A stretch of 64,000 bases of DNA from Metellina segmentata (lineage: Eukaryota > Arthropoda > Arachnida > Araneae > Tetragnathidae): the NCBI GenBank assembly GCA_947359465.1, contig OX375873.1:73038278-73102277 (forward strand), given 5' to 3'. A program made the translations under genes and the position numbers. Below the pieces are notes generated by a model that worked only from the letters and a program-made list of their open reading frames with translations, was not told the DNA's origin and did no database searches. Positions 11,385 through 22,947 of the stretch are shown in pieces (positions within the stretch are counted from its first letter, which is position 1; each line of letters opens with the position of its first letter).

Positions 11385-11535
11385 TTGCCTTTTTTTATAA
11401 AGACGAGATCAAGATGATGTAAGTTTTTACCAATGACGATATATCTCGTCATTGGTAAAAACTTGATCAAGATCTTATCAGTTTTACTCCACGATACCTC
11501 ATCGAGATACCTAATCCACGATACCTCGTCCAGAC
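11385..11535. repeat. palindromic-core minisatellite (block 2)
   Basis: Several CGAGAT/ATCTCG motifs lie here with AAGATCTTATCAGTTTTACT between them and repeated CGATACCTC(G/A)TC segments at about 20-30 bp. This resembles the blocks at 3810, 28985 and 62050. A perfect hairpin at 11421-11464 is built from the same motifs. Confidence 0.5.
11421..11464. other. perfect 19-bp inverted repeat with 6-nt loop
   Basis: The arm AAGTTTTTACCAATGACGA (11421-11439) is exactly complementary to 11446-11464, around the loop TATATC. The stem would form a strong DNA cruciform or RNA hairpin. It sits within the palindromic minisatellite block, so it probably arose from two oppositely oriented units. Confidence 0.95.
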
Positions 11536-11883
11536 AACCAACAAGAGAATTAAGTTGGATAACAATAAAGTAACTTTCAATATCAAACATGTTAAGAAGT
11601 TTAAATCCCTGATATTTAGGTAGTTGCCATGTATAAGTTCTTATGTCAATGGTATTGGGGTAAATCAAAAATTGCATAACCAAACCAAACATAATTTCAG
11701 TTAAACTGCGTTAAGATGAATTCACGGGACCGTTAAAATAATTCGTATTAACCATAGTATGTGTTATCCTAATTGAAAAAAGCGTTATTTTAAAAATAAA
11801 ATAAAATAGTTATGTATTTACATTACTTACTGTACAATTCTTTGTTCACAGATAAATGGAATTCTTTATTACGAATACTGTAC

Positions 11884-11990
11884 AGAGATAATTCTTTATT
11901 ATACAGATAATTCTTTATTATACAGATAATTCTTGATTACACAGATAATTCTTGATTGCCCAGATAATTCCAGATAAAACAGATAAATCC
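11884..11990. repeat. 19-bp tandem repeat, about five units
   Basis: Units read ACAGATAATTCTTTATTAT, ACAGATAATTCTTGATTAC and close variants, decaying at the right edge into AGATAATTCC and AGATAAAACAGATAAATCC. The period is 19 bp. A 88-codon frame on the - strand across it is a by-product. Confidence 0.85.
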
Positions 11991-14099
11991 TGAAAACACA
12001 TAATTGTTGAGATTGCAAAGATATTTCCCGATTACGGAAATTTTGTCTTGAAATAGTTCTGTTATCGATTTTTGTGTTTTGCTTCCTTTCGTGACATTCT
12101 TTTAGAAAATCTTTCATGCGGTTAACGCTGTTTAATTGAGGAGATGATTTTTCACTGCCTAACAAATCGCTGTGAACAATTTCTAAGCCAGCAGTAGCTT
12201 CTTTTAACGTTTGTACGTTTACGAATTTATCTTTTTTGGAATCTTCATTTATTCTTTTGAATTTATTTATTCACTCTCTTCTACAAATAGATATTCAATA
12301 ATTTCGGTGATCCTAAATGTTTCTGTTAACATAATTGAAAAGAATCTGTGTGTTTTTAAGTTTCGAAAATATTTTTACCGTAACCGAATATTAGTATAAC
12401 CGAATTCTTAAGCGAATGATTTTTGGTTATTTGAGTATTTCTTATGACTGGAATTGGAATTTAGTTCCTATTATCAGCAATTCATACTAATCGAGCTTGT
12501 CTTTATAAGGTTTGACTGAATACTTTAATAAAACTAAATATATGATGGTATACTTAAACATTTTAAGGTTAAAGAGTATTTGGTCATTTCTGAATATAAT
12601 AAGTTTATATGTCACAGTTAAAGCTAAAATTACCAAGCGGGTCAAATGATTCATTATAAAATTTTGACATAAAATCACTTCTTAAGTTTCGTTGCTTTTA
12701 CTTAATTGAATTAATTTCATTTCAGAAACGTTTACAACAATGATTTAATATGATATATTAAATTCACACTCACATTTCCCTTTCCTTGAACTTGACATAC
12801 GTATGTATACTTTTTTTTTACCGCAACGGGATATTTGACTGGTTAAATATTTTTATGAATCTGTAAAACATTCTAAACTCCAAAAACATTCCATATTCAC
12901 TCTTGTGCAAAATAATAATCCCCAAAACATGAATGTTAAGACGTTCATGCTTCATTGCATCTTAACAACAACAGAACTTTTAAACTTCGATTTTTTAAAA
13001 TTTAAATTACAATATCAATTCCAGATAACAACCTCTAAAGAAATGAGCTCATTCAAAAGATTTTGTACATATATGTATAGATACAGCACAATGCATGATA
13101 TCAACACCATACTGCAACACCTTCTGAGTTCTAAAAAACAAATTGAGATTCTTCGGTACCATTTTTTGTTGGGATGTTTGGTTGAATGTTTTATTACAAG
13201 TGCAGCAACGCGTTTTAGATCATCACAGTAGTGATCACCCGTAGTGATACTAATTGAAATTATATAGTTTATAATTGTGATAATTTGATTGTTGCCTATT
13301 TTAAGAGTGAAAAATAATAATAATAGCAGTTAGTTTAGCTTATTTACTATTATAATAGAAAAGATTCCAGAGTTTGAAAAACAAGAACTTACTCGAAGTA
13401 ATAAATAATATAATTTAATAATATTCTGAAATTGATGGAGAATATTTAAAAATTGAATACAACTTATTCAAAAGTGGTGGTAGCTAATTGAACTGGGAAT
13501 ATCAGAACGACTCGTCAAACACTGATAGTAAAACACACTTTCACTTATTTATTATTTCAAGCACTAATTTCACTTTTATCAGCATCCAAATGGAAAATGG
13601 ATCATTCAACCCATTTAATTAAAGATAATTATTTACAAAAGGCCGGTAAATTTAGTGTGAAATGAAATTGAATGTCCTTAAGACCTTTACTCTTCGCCTT
13701 TAAGAATGTATAATTCCATTAAATAATGCGAATATATAACGATTTACGTTGCAATACCATCATGGGCTGCAGCAGTGTAGTAACTCAAAAAATAACATTT
13801 AGGGATATAACAAGTTTGAAATGTTAATTTTTGTAAAAGTACGTAGCATGTTACAATGTACACCTTTTCCTTCCTGTATTGATTTTAGAGACTTGTTAAT
13901 TTGCTTCTGGAAATACAGTAGTTTTATACATCGAGACATGAACTTACTCCAAATATCGTATTTTTGAAGTGTGCCGCATATTCAGCCCTAAAAGACATAT
14001 CTAATCAATTCTCAGAACAATCAACCTCATGTTTTTATATATTTTCCTTTATAAAATAAGGTATGTGTTTTTAAATGTTTTTTTCCAGATTAAGTTAAA
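11991..14099. other. AT-rich stretch, no gene seen
   Basis: Short frames such as 12905-13231 (+) have low-complexity composition and no domain. I see no repeats beyond simple AT tracts. Confidence 0.4.
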
Positions 14100-14101
14100 T
14101 A

Positions 14102-14723
14102 CGAGGATTGTTCAACAAAGAATGATCATAATTTTTTTAAACGTGATTAAATAATCAAGAAAAATAAAATTCCTATTGAATGTGTAACGGGATAAGTGGA
14201 GAATAGATAGCGCAAGTTTCACGGTCATGACGTCATTTTTGAGGCTTTGGCGGCCGGCCAAGAACGCCTAGTTTTACTTTCGCCAAAGGCACAAATTGGA
14301 TGTGGCACGCAAAGTGCAAAACAATGCATTAAAAATTTGTGTTCGCCTTAAAACATCGTCAGCTGAAGTCTATGTGATGCTACAGGAAGATTATGGGGAA
14401 AGTCATGGGTGTTCCCCATCCTCCACATAGTCCTGATTTAGCCGATACGATATTTTTATTTTCCCGAATTTGAAATAACACCTCCGGAAGCAGCGATTTT
14501 CATCACTACTGGTAGTGGAAGAAGTTGCGTAGGCGATTTTGAAGGACGTGTCAAAAAATTGCTTCCAGCATGCGTTTGAAGACTAGAAAAAAAGTAGGAG
14601 TAGTACATTGCATGTAATAGGGAGTATTTTGAGAAAGACCATAAAAATTTGAGAAAGACCATAGGATTAGTACATAAAATTATTTTTATTAATTTATGAT
14701 CATTCTTTATTGAACAGCCCTCG
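14102..14723 (+). mobile_element. internally deleted mariner-like transposon
   Basis: TA dinucleotides flank inverted repeats of about 29 bp that agree at 26 positions. The left arm starts CGAGGATTGTTCAACAAAG and the right arm ends at 14723. The + strand keeps a decayed N-terminal part (KFVFALKHRQLKS..., about 14327-14400). This is fused to the C-terminal catalytic part that normally reads PPYSPDLAP-FFLFP, seen here as PPHSPDLADTIFLFSR at about 14418-14465. The middle of the transposase, including the first two catalytic aspartates, is absent, and stop codons interrupt what remains. It is a dead, non-autonomous copy about half the usual 1.3 kb length. Confidence 0.8.
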
Positions 14724-14879
14724 TATGAGACAATAATTGTCAAATTCTACAAAATGTACTATCTCCTTCATTAGTTCAAAACCAAAAGGCTCCATCTCTT
14801 TTGAACTTGGTTGACGTTACAAATTTTCTCTTGAGATGCTTGAATAAAAGATATAGAACTTTGCAGACACCATTTTAAT

Positions 14880-17160
14880 GTTTATAAGTGTTAATTTATA
14901 AGTGTTGTGAATTTCTGAAATTATCCTCAAACAATAAATTTCAGTTCGTGAAGAGCAAAAAATCGTGCTTCAATTGTTTAAATTCTACTCATAATGTGAG
15001 TCAGTGCAAAATTAACCAAACGTGTAAGAAGTGTGGGAAAAGCATCTTACGCTTCTCCATTTCCATTCAACGGGCGAATGTTTCAATTCCCCAACCCTAC
15101 AGGTCATGACCTAAGTCAATCCGACGGAGTGGAAGGAAAGGGTCCTGACAAGCCAAATAGTTCTTCTTCACACTCATCCTTCTCCACCTACTCTTGTGTT
15201 TCTCGAAAGAGGCGACGAAGTACTGAATGTCAACAAACATTGCTCGCTACCACAGTCGTTAAGATAGTCGCGACTCGAGTGGGCCCTTTCATGATTGCGG
15301 AGCTCTGATTGATCCGGATTCTCAAACAAATTTCATCACAGATTCTTGTGTTCCAAAACTTGGCCTTTCACGTTCTTGAACGAATGTTGATATTTCCTGT
15401 TTAGAAAAAACATACCTGGTAAAATAAGAAGGGGCAGGGAATTTACTGTTTACCACTTATTTCAAAGAGACTCCTGTGTACATAGAAAAAGCTTGTTTTA
15501 CGCTACCTATGATGGTTTGAGCCCCATTGGTTAAGTGATCCATCGTTTGAGAGGCCAATGCGTAGCGACATCAACACAGTTTCTGAAAATGTGCTTTGCA
15601 AAGGCAGAAAGAAAATTGTTTCCGCTGTTGCATGTTTGCAGGAAAAAAACCCTCCCATTCAAAAATTATCTTCTCTCATGAAATTGTATCGTACCTTTGC
15701 ATGGTGTTTAGGTTTCACACATAATTGTTGTGCTTCTGTTAAACAGATGAAGCTAGATCTTTTGACAACTTAAGAACTTCAAAAATCTGTGACTTTTATT
15801 GTGAAAGCTGTTTAGGGTTCTACGTTTCAAGAAGACATGTATTGTTTGAGGGAAAACAAGCCTCTGCCAAACAAAAGTAAATAATTTTTTCTAAATCCAT
15901 TTATTCATTTGGATGGTGAATTCGAGTTGGTGGTCGTTTGAAAATTACCAAATTTTCTGAGAGTCGAATACATTTAATCATTGTATCTAAAAAACACCAT
16001 TTTAATGATTCAATTATGAAATATTTTCATGTTTTACATCCTTATGCTGGTCTGCAACTTCTGCTATCAACTATACAACAAAAGTTTTGGATTTTGTGTG
16101 GCAGAGATATTGTTTGGAGAATTGTTCGGAGTGCATTATTTGTTTTAAATTATGTGCCAAATCAGCTTCTCAAATGATGGCTGACCTACCAGTATCATGA
16201 GCGACTCTTTCGCGAGCATTTTCCAAAGTAGACACTGATTATGCAGGTCCTTTTCAAGTGAACTGCAATAAGGGTCGTGGACAAAAATCTCAAATATGTT
16301 ATACAGTATTATTTGTTCTTCCATGCGTGCTATCCATTTAGAGTTAGTAAGTTACCTTTTTAGAAACCTTCTTTGCTGCTCTCAGAAGATTTGTTGATCG
16401 TCGTGGAAAACCAGCTGAATTGTTCACCGATTGTGCTACGACTTTTGTTGGTGCTAACAAGGAACTTAAAGAAATGTTGAAGTTTGTAGCGTCTTGCAAA
16501 ATTGATACAGAAATCAATAGATTTGTTTTTAGTGAAGGACTGAATTGGAATTTTAACACTCCTACTTTTTCCCATTTTTGTGGTTTGTGGGAAGCAGGGG
16601 TTAAAAGTATCAAATTTCATTTGAAACGAGTTATTGGTGATTCGTTTCTAACACATGAAGAGTTTTTGACTTTATTTATACAAATCGAGGCTTGTCTCAA
16701 CTCCCGCCCACTGTATCCTCTTTCAGAGGATCCAAATGATCTCACTGACCTAACTCCTGCTCATTTTCTTATTGGTTCTTAACTACTCTAACTACTAACT
16801 CTTACTAAAATACCAGAGCCTAGTCTCAAGAAAATCAAACTTAATCAACTGGATAAATGGAAGTTACTGCAAAGATTGTTCCAGCAATTTTGTAAAGGGT
16901 GGAGCAATGAGTATCTTGCAAGATTGCAACAACCACCAAAATGGGCTCGTCTAAGCGCATATCTGAAGATAAGGGATTCGAGTTCCAATTAAAAACTAAC
17001 TTTTTTATCCTCTATGATGGAAGTTAAGGATAATTTATGCTACATTTCCTGACTCTTATGGTAAAGTTTGTGCAGTGAATGCAGTGAATCGTGTGGAGAA
17101 CTTAACCGTTCTATTACAAAACTGTGTCTTTACTAATAGGCTGATTGGATACTAAGTATT
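14880..17160 (+). pseudogene. BEL/Pao-type LTR retrotransposon relic
   Basis: Broken pieces of a Pao-type polyprotein lie in the correct order on the + strand. First is a gag zinc knuckle CFNCLNSTHNVSQC followed by CKKCGK (14960-15045). An aspartic-protease-like LIDPDSQTNFITDSC segment follows near 15305-15350, across frames. Then come an integrase zinc-binding and core region (KFWILCGRDIV near 16085; TDYAGPF near 16230; FTDCATTFVGANKEL at 16420) and an intact 120-codon integrase stretch at 16420-16782. That stretch contains CGLWEAGVKSIKFHLKRVIG and ACLNSRPLYPL. Last is the C-terminal Pao domain (LDKWKLLQRLFQQF near 16848). Stops and frameshifts are frequent. The reverse transcriptase and RNase H are essentially missing, and no flanking LTR pair was found. 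Confidence 0.85.
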
Positions 17161-19929
17161 ACTTCTATCTATGATTATATATTTCCATTTCAAACGTGTA
17201 TTCATGAAAATATTTGAGTATTTTACTGTAAATTGGTGTTATAATTTAATTTAATTTGATTTTTATGTTCCTGTTGAATACCTGTGAGCTTTAAGAATCC
17301 TTTGGACCCTCTGTTTTGTTGTTTATTCCTTACTTGGAAGATGATTTCTTGCAGAGCACCAACCTCGCAGCTTTTCTATCTGTTATTACTTCTTAAAAAA
17401 TCCGTTATTTGTTAATCCTGAGTTCTATTCTGTTTTTACGCATCAAGCACAGAACAGAAACGGCTGACGTGTCCGAACAAAGCTATAAAAGAAAAAAGTA
17501 TTTCAAAACTCGAAAAAAAATGAAGCTGCGTTTTTTATTTTAGAAAAATTCAAATAACCATCACAATACAGGTTCGTAGACACGTTAAATAGACATTTAC
17601 ATCGCTTTCAATAGCCATTTTAAAAATCCAAATGTTGAACAAAAATTATCGATTTCGTCGCTTAAATATACGCGTACATACATATAGGAAACAAAAGAAA
17701 AATTCAAGTAATTCCGAAACATTTCTCTAAAAGACACATGTGGACAGGTTTCGAAAGAATCTAAAATTTGCTGAACCTACGATTTTCTATGCGGAAACCT
17801 GTCAGCAGTACGTTAGAGATCTGCCAGGAACAAGAACAGATTCCGTTAGACATTCAAAACTGAAAGCAATACAATTCTCTTTGAGGGAGACAGAAATTCG
17901 TCTTTTACTCTTTGAATTTGTAAAAGCATAGAACCTATTTAAATATATGTAAAGGCAATCTTGGAAAACGAATTTCAACGCATTGTTTAAAGTAGTTCCA
18001 TGTGTATTGCTATGGTTATCATATGGAATATTGGAATATAATAATTTTTCATGTAGTAATATAAGAAAATATGAAATAATATATAAGAAATGAATTCTAT
18101 ACTAATTTTTTTCTTTTAATAAGAAAGTAAAATGAGTTATTTGTAAGTATGGCTAAGCAGATTACTGAACTACAATGTCTGAAGAAGTTTACAAGCAGAA
18201 ATCCAAGAAGTGATAGATATTTAGAAACAAAGAACCTTAAGCTTTAAGTTCAATAAGTTTGCATCTGTTACGGAAAATTTGAATGATTTCAGTACAATAT
18301 TTGTTTTCAGTTCAGGGAATTTCTTCCCATTTTTATTCTGTTATGTCTTTCAAATTCTTATAAAATTTGATGGCTCTCAGTAGCATTCATTTTGAATTGA
18401 AGTAGTTGAAGTTTCATTTCGGCTGTATTAAATTACATTTAAGCTTTCAAAATGATTTATTTACAGCCTTAAATAAATAAATCATTTTGTAAAATAGAAA
18501 GATCTTTTTTGAATACGAAAGTTTCATGAAATGATTCTTAACCAATATGGACCTTTAAAAAAACCTTGTTTTTCAATCTTTAAGCAATATGAAAATCGAA
18601 ACAAAGTTGCAGACGTTTTATGGAATTCAATGTAGCATCCTTGATTTAAATGAACTCAAAACACTTTTACTACATTACTCTTGTATTGACGAGTTCCATG
18701 CTGTATAAAAATGCTTACAGGTACTGTCCATTCTCTAATGCCATAACCAATAAAGAATAAAGGGGCTTTGACTGAACTAATTATTATAATATCTCCGCGT
18801 TTTGAAATTCTAAAAATATGTATCTATGTAAACAATTTGTTCGAATGCTATCTTTTAAGCAAAGCAAATTGAGAAAATTCAAGTATATGTATCTTTCCTA
18901 ATAGCATAACACAAAACCTAACAGAGGATTCAGCATGACACATTATAATAAGAGATTTTCTGGTTTAGAGTATGAAGAAACTAAACAAAATTATAGGTTG
19001 AAATCCTCTCAAGATGATGGAATTACCTAAAACAAATGAGACCATTATACTCAAAGAAGTATCAAGATAATTCTTTTAAGGGCCAGTCTTACACAGATCA
19101 AGTAAAAATCTCTTAACATATGCCTCACAGTTATAAAGTACAGTACAGAAATATATTTAAAATATGTTTTAAACCCTCAAAGTTTTTCAACAAGGTATAT
19201 CGTTCCTAATGTAGTCAATTTTGCAAGTACGAGATAGCTCATCGAGACAAAATTGCCTCTTTGCTAAAGGAGTAAGAGTAAGGGTAAGTAGGGGTACAAA
19301 TAGGAAAAACAAATTGTCTCTTGCCTAGAACTGGTGCAATTTGGAGCAGGTTTTTCCACCTATATATGTACAGTAGAAGTCAGTTTTTGTCCACCAATAA
19401 ACCACCAAGAGCGTAAAATATAGCAAAATACAAGCATATCTCTCCCATAAATAATAACAACCTAACTAAAAATTCAGTATCTTATCTTTTGATATAGGTA
19501 TGCGATATGTTTATTATAATTATACGGAACATGGTCAAGATGATTGAAGACTAGAGGCTTCTGAAAGAGGAATGTGGGGGGGGGGCTATGGCATTGAATA
19601 ATGAATGAGTCTGCCTGGGATGGAAAGCAAACATAAATAAGTGATTTAGTTATTACGGGGTTTGTCATATCTATAGAAGGATAAAAACAAATATACAACA
19701 AGTTATGGATCTAAATGCCTATTTGTTGTAGGATTTGATGAGTTACTTCAGAATATAAAATTCTTTTAACATATGCAAAAGCATGAAGTCCAAACCAAGT
19801 ACAAGTACAAAAACCTTCTTCGGGGTTTGATATGTTTATAATAGAGGAACAAATAGACACCAAAAACTATGGGGTCAAATACATATATTAATGAGTCACC
19901 TTAGAACATAAAATTATTCCTAAAACATA
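17161..19929. other. AT-rich stretch, no gene seen
   Basis: A 63-codon frame at 17740-17931 (+) has a plausible amino acid mix but no recognisable domain or splice context. A hairpin at 18448-18489 and a weak match to the palindromic minisatellite at about 19200-19260 are listed separately. Nothing else is evident. Confidence 0.4.
18448..18489. other. 16-bp perfect inverted repeat
   Basis: CAAAATGATTTATTTA at 18448-18463 is exactly complementary to 18474-18489, with a 10-nt loop. It is AT-rich, so it could be a cruciform-prone site or the remnant of a palindromic insertion. Confidence 0.85.
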
Positions 19930-20245
19930 TCGGATCTGTGGTATCCCAGTACATAGTCACTGATTAGCAACTGGAGTGTTGCTAGATTTTAACTCGATTG
20001 AACCAAAGATCGTCTTGTACATGCGTCTTGTTTTGTCTATCGTTGTCTCAAATCTCCTGGCGTTGACGTGGTGTTGAAGTTTAGAATGTAAGGGTGACAG
20101 ATCAGGTATTCCCATCGTCATATGACCGTGGATCAAAATTAGGAGGTACTGTCCTCAGATTTCTCTTTCCAGATTGAGCCCGGACTGCTACCGTCAACCC
20201 ATATGTTGCTTCAGAATGCAGTAAATTTAACTATCTACATAAAGC
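19930..20245 (+). mobile_element. tRNA-derived SINE copy
   Basis: Ordered matches to the reference SINE at 7640 in the same orientation are ATTAGCAACTGGAGTGTTGC, ATTTTAACTCGATTG (degraded B box), TCTCAAATCTCCTGGCGTTG, ACGTGGTGTTGAAGTTTAG, CATCGTCATATGACCG, ATTTCTCTTTCCAG and CGTCAACCCATATGTTGCTTC. It is diverged throughout. Confidence 0.65.
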
Positions 20246-20404
20246 ATATCCGAAAGCCTAAAGACCGAGTATAGCAGTGAACTCTTGCTAACATAACACG
20301 TACCCATCAAGCAAGAACCTCTAATAACACCATGTTCGACAGCTAGGAAGATCAACACATATATAGGAATCAGAAGACGACGAAAGCAACGACCATTCGA
20401 AAAA

Positions 20405-20765
20405 CCTCAATATGATCCCAAGCATAAAACGGAGATTACGCACCGTACCCCGCTCGTATATAAGACCGGAAATCCTTTACTTTGACTTGGGGTACAGGGA
20501 AAGGGAGATTCTGGTGAGACACTAATTTCATCGTTAGATTCTTCCCCACTCCTTGACGAATAAAACCCCATCGTTCGCAAGATTCTCATCAAGTTGTTTA
20601 GGTGCTGAAGGAGGTACTAGACACCCTCCGTCATTTGCCTCTGAAGGAGGTAGAACCCCTTTTCCCTCTCGTCTTGACGGAGGAGATTGTCCAAATGAGT
20701 TCTGTACCTGCAAGGCGAGAGGAGGGTGCTCGAACATGGTGGTTGTCATGGTTACCATCATCTCC
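20405..20765 (-). other. GC-rich, coding-like block (possible decayed exon)
   Basis: Read on the - strand, two overlapping frames are open and offset by one base. One is a Pro/Ser/Glu-rich 75-codon frame at 20534-20761, with SPPSRREGKGVLPPSEAND. The other is a 61-codon frame at 20407-20592, with SGEESNDEISVSPESPFPC. A single indel would join them. An acceptor-like CTTGCAG precedes GTACAGAAC near 20713, and a donor-like GTGCGTAA follows TACG near 20445. The composition differs from its AT-rich surroundings. I do not recognise a family. It may be a decayed exon or retrocopy, or unrelated GC-rich DNA. Confidence 0.2.
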
Positions 20766-21369
20766 TTGTAAATAATAACTGCAACTTAATAAGTGTTTAT
20801 GTTGCCGGTGGAGTCGGTGTTCGTTTTAATAAAAGGAATGATGATCGGTTTGGAGGCATTTGGGCGTGCTTGTTTTTGCAAGTCCCTTTGGGGTCCTTTG
20901 TCGTGAACAGATGTGCGGGTTTGTGTTGTGAGAAGTTAATAATTGGATCAGATGCTTGGAGAAATCTTTTGTAAAATTGATGTGCTCAGTTGTTAAATCT
21001 TGGAGAGTACGTGAAATTATAATTTTGTATGATGATGATTGCTAAAAATGAATAATTTAACTCATTGTAATTATTTCTTTGGAAAATTTGAACAGCAACA
21101 ACAAAGTAAATATATTTTCCATTGACATACGTGTATTATACTGCAGAGGTTAATAATTATTCGTTTCTGAAAATAATTAACTAGTAACAGTAACTAGTGT
21201 AAGACAGTCGTGGGGAAAAGAATAACGTCGCAAGAAAACGACATAAGACAAGAAATATGTATCATATTTTCATGAAATGTAAGGATACATGATACCTTCA
21301 TTCATACCTTTGATGTTGGAAAAAAGAATAGAGTCGATATGTTTTATTCTGCTGTAAGTGATGAACCTG

Positions 21370-21940
21370 TTTTTCCTATTACTTGTATTAAACGTCAGTT
21401 CATAGAACGAGACAGAGCGTGGAAGTTGACTGGGATAATGTTCCACGAATTTTTAATTGTGGGTTTTAGATCAGACTTTCTATTGTACTGTCGCCCATTG
21501 TTGTAAACATCTCGAGCTAGAAAGCCCCAAAGGTTTTCCATTGGATTCAGGCCGGGACTCCGAGATGGTCATGGAAGTATTTTTACCTCGTTCGCCTTCA
21601 TTCAGGATTTTGTGGAGCACGAAGTATGCACAGATGCATTGTCTTGTTGAAATGTCCAATCGCCTGATGCAATCACAGGAGCAACTGGCAACAAACTATA
21701 TGCCATCATGTCCTGATATAACACTGAAATAATTTTGTTATCGACAAATACAATTTCTTTCTTTCTTTCCACCGTCTTCAAATATGTCCCAAACCATGAC
21801 AGATCCCTCTACGAATTGGCGCTTTCAAAAAAGGGGGGTGGTGTTCTTAATGCCAGATCATACCAGTAAAACTTAAATCTATCTGGACCATCTAAATTAA
21901 ACTATTTTGTCCGAATACACCACATCAATCCAGTTGGTAG
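21370..21940 (-). pseudogene. Tc1-like transposase fragment
   Basis: Translating the - strand in pieces gives the C-terminal two thirds of a Tc1-family DDE transposase. Visible in order are NLDGPDRFKFYWYDL (about 21893-21850), VEGSVMVWDIFEDGGKKEIVF (about 21815-21755), FQQDNASVHTS with the second catalytic aspartate (about 21655-21620), and WPSRSPGLNPMENLWG with the final glutamate (about 21585-21530). The first catalytic aspartate region and DNA-binding half are absent. Stops interrupt the frame, and no terminal repeats were found, so this is a truncated, dead copy. Confidence 0.8.
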
Positions 21941-22134
21941 CCTACTACAGTAAAGAAAATTAATTAGCAACGTATTGAATTTCGCTTGAACTCTATCTAA
22001 AGAAAAAAATATTAAGGAGAGTATGAAAACATATGCTAATTATATTGCGAAGTGTTACAATTACGATGCTTGTAATTAGACAAACTTTGGAAAATATTAT
22101 TATCTTAAGTATCGTTAACGAAATATGCGTATAG

Positions 22135-22160
22135 GAATATATATATAAATAACGAATAGG

Positions 22161-22206
<46 letters not shown>

Positions 22207-22235
22207 CGAATAGGAAATATATATATATATATATA
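22135..22235. repeat. (TA)n with interspersed AACGAATAGGAAA units
   Basis: Two long TA tracts are each preceded by AAATAACGAATAGGAAA. The LTR retrotransposon starts at its right edge, so the tract was the insertion target. Confidence 0.9.
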
Positions 22236-22602
22236 TGTAGGAATACTAAACAACGGTAGTTGTCTACTAGTCTGGAAATAACTCATTATAAGAGCAACGA
22301 GACTGGTAGGAGTCAGTTGCATTGTAGTAGGAATGCAAGGCAAGACTGTCACGAGCCATTCACATTCTGGTATTCAGTTACGAGAAAATTAATAGAACAG
22401 ACACTTTTTCCCCTGGACGCCATTGAGAGCTGACGTATTTTTTCCGAGCAGAGACGACTGCTGCAGATAATGACGGAACTGTTTTAAATTTTACTCAACT
22501 GTACATAATAATTGTATATATTTATTCATTAAATGTCAATGTGCTGTAAGATTCGAAGTCTTTAATATAGACCTTACCAAACAGAACAACACGAATCTTA
22601 CA
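22236..22602 (+). repeat. 5' LTR (367 bp)
   Basis: Starts TGTAGGAATACTAAACAACG and ends ACGAATCTTACA. It matches 25632-25998 along its whole length with no difference found. A TGTATATATTTATTC box near 22514 could serve as a TATA-like promoter element. Five A residues separate its end from the primer binding site. Confidence 0.95.
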
Positions 22603-22607
22603 AAAAA

Positions 22608-22625
22608 TGGGGGCTCGGCCGGGAT
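22608..22625 (+). promoter_or_regulatory. primer binding site, tRNA-Pro-like
   Basis: TGGGGGCTCGGCCGGGAT lies six bases after the 5' LTR. It is complementary to the 3' end of animal tRNA-Pro apart from one base (G where the usual site has T), so minus-strand DNA synthesis is predicted to be primed by tRNA-Pro. The match to tRNA-Pro is from known sequences recalled, not searched. Confidence 0.75.
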
Positions 22626-22947
22626 GTGAAAAACCGTTGACGACCGCGACGATTCTCCTCCTTCGTACGAGGGCTTGAACGACGGATTAGCAGACCCCGA
22701 AAGCAGTGACGATTGAACCGGCCGGCGGAATGTTTTGACTCCCTATGCAAACCTGGACTTGTGTTTTAATCATCTGCAAGAACAGTTTCATGACTTCTCC
22801 TGACGTGGTGCTGATGATAGACTGAAACGACAAAAAAGAAAACGCGTAGACGAAAAAACGCGAAGACGAAAAAGACGAGTTGACGGAAAAGACGGATAGA
22901 AGGAACTTTCGAAACTGTGAGTACAGAATTTTGTTTTAATTGATGAC

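Noticed and set aside
11297..11692. 131-codon - strand ORF
   Set aside because: It runs through the palindromic minisatellite and hairpin, with repeated YLDEVSW segments explained by the DNA repeat; no domain.
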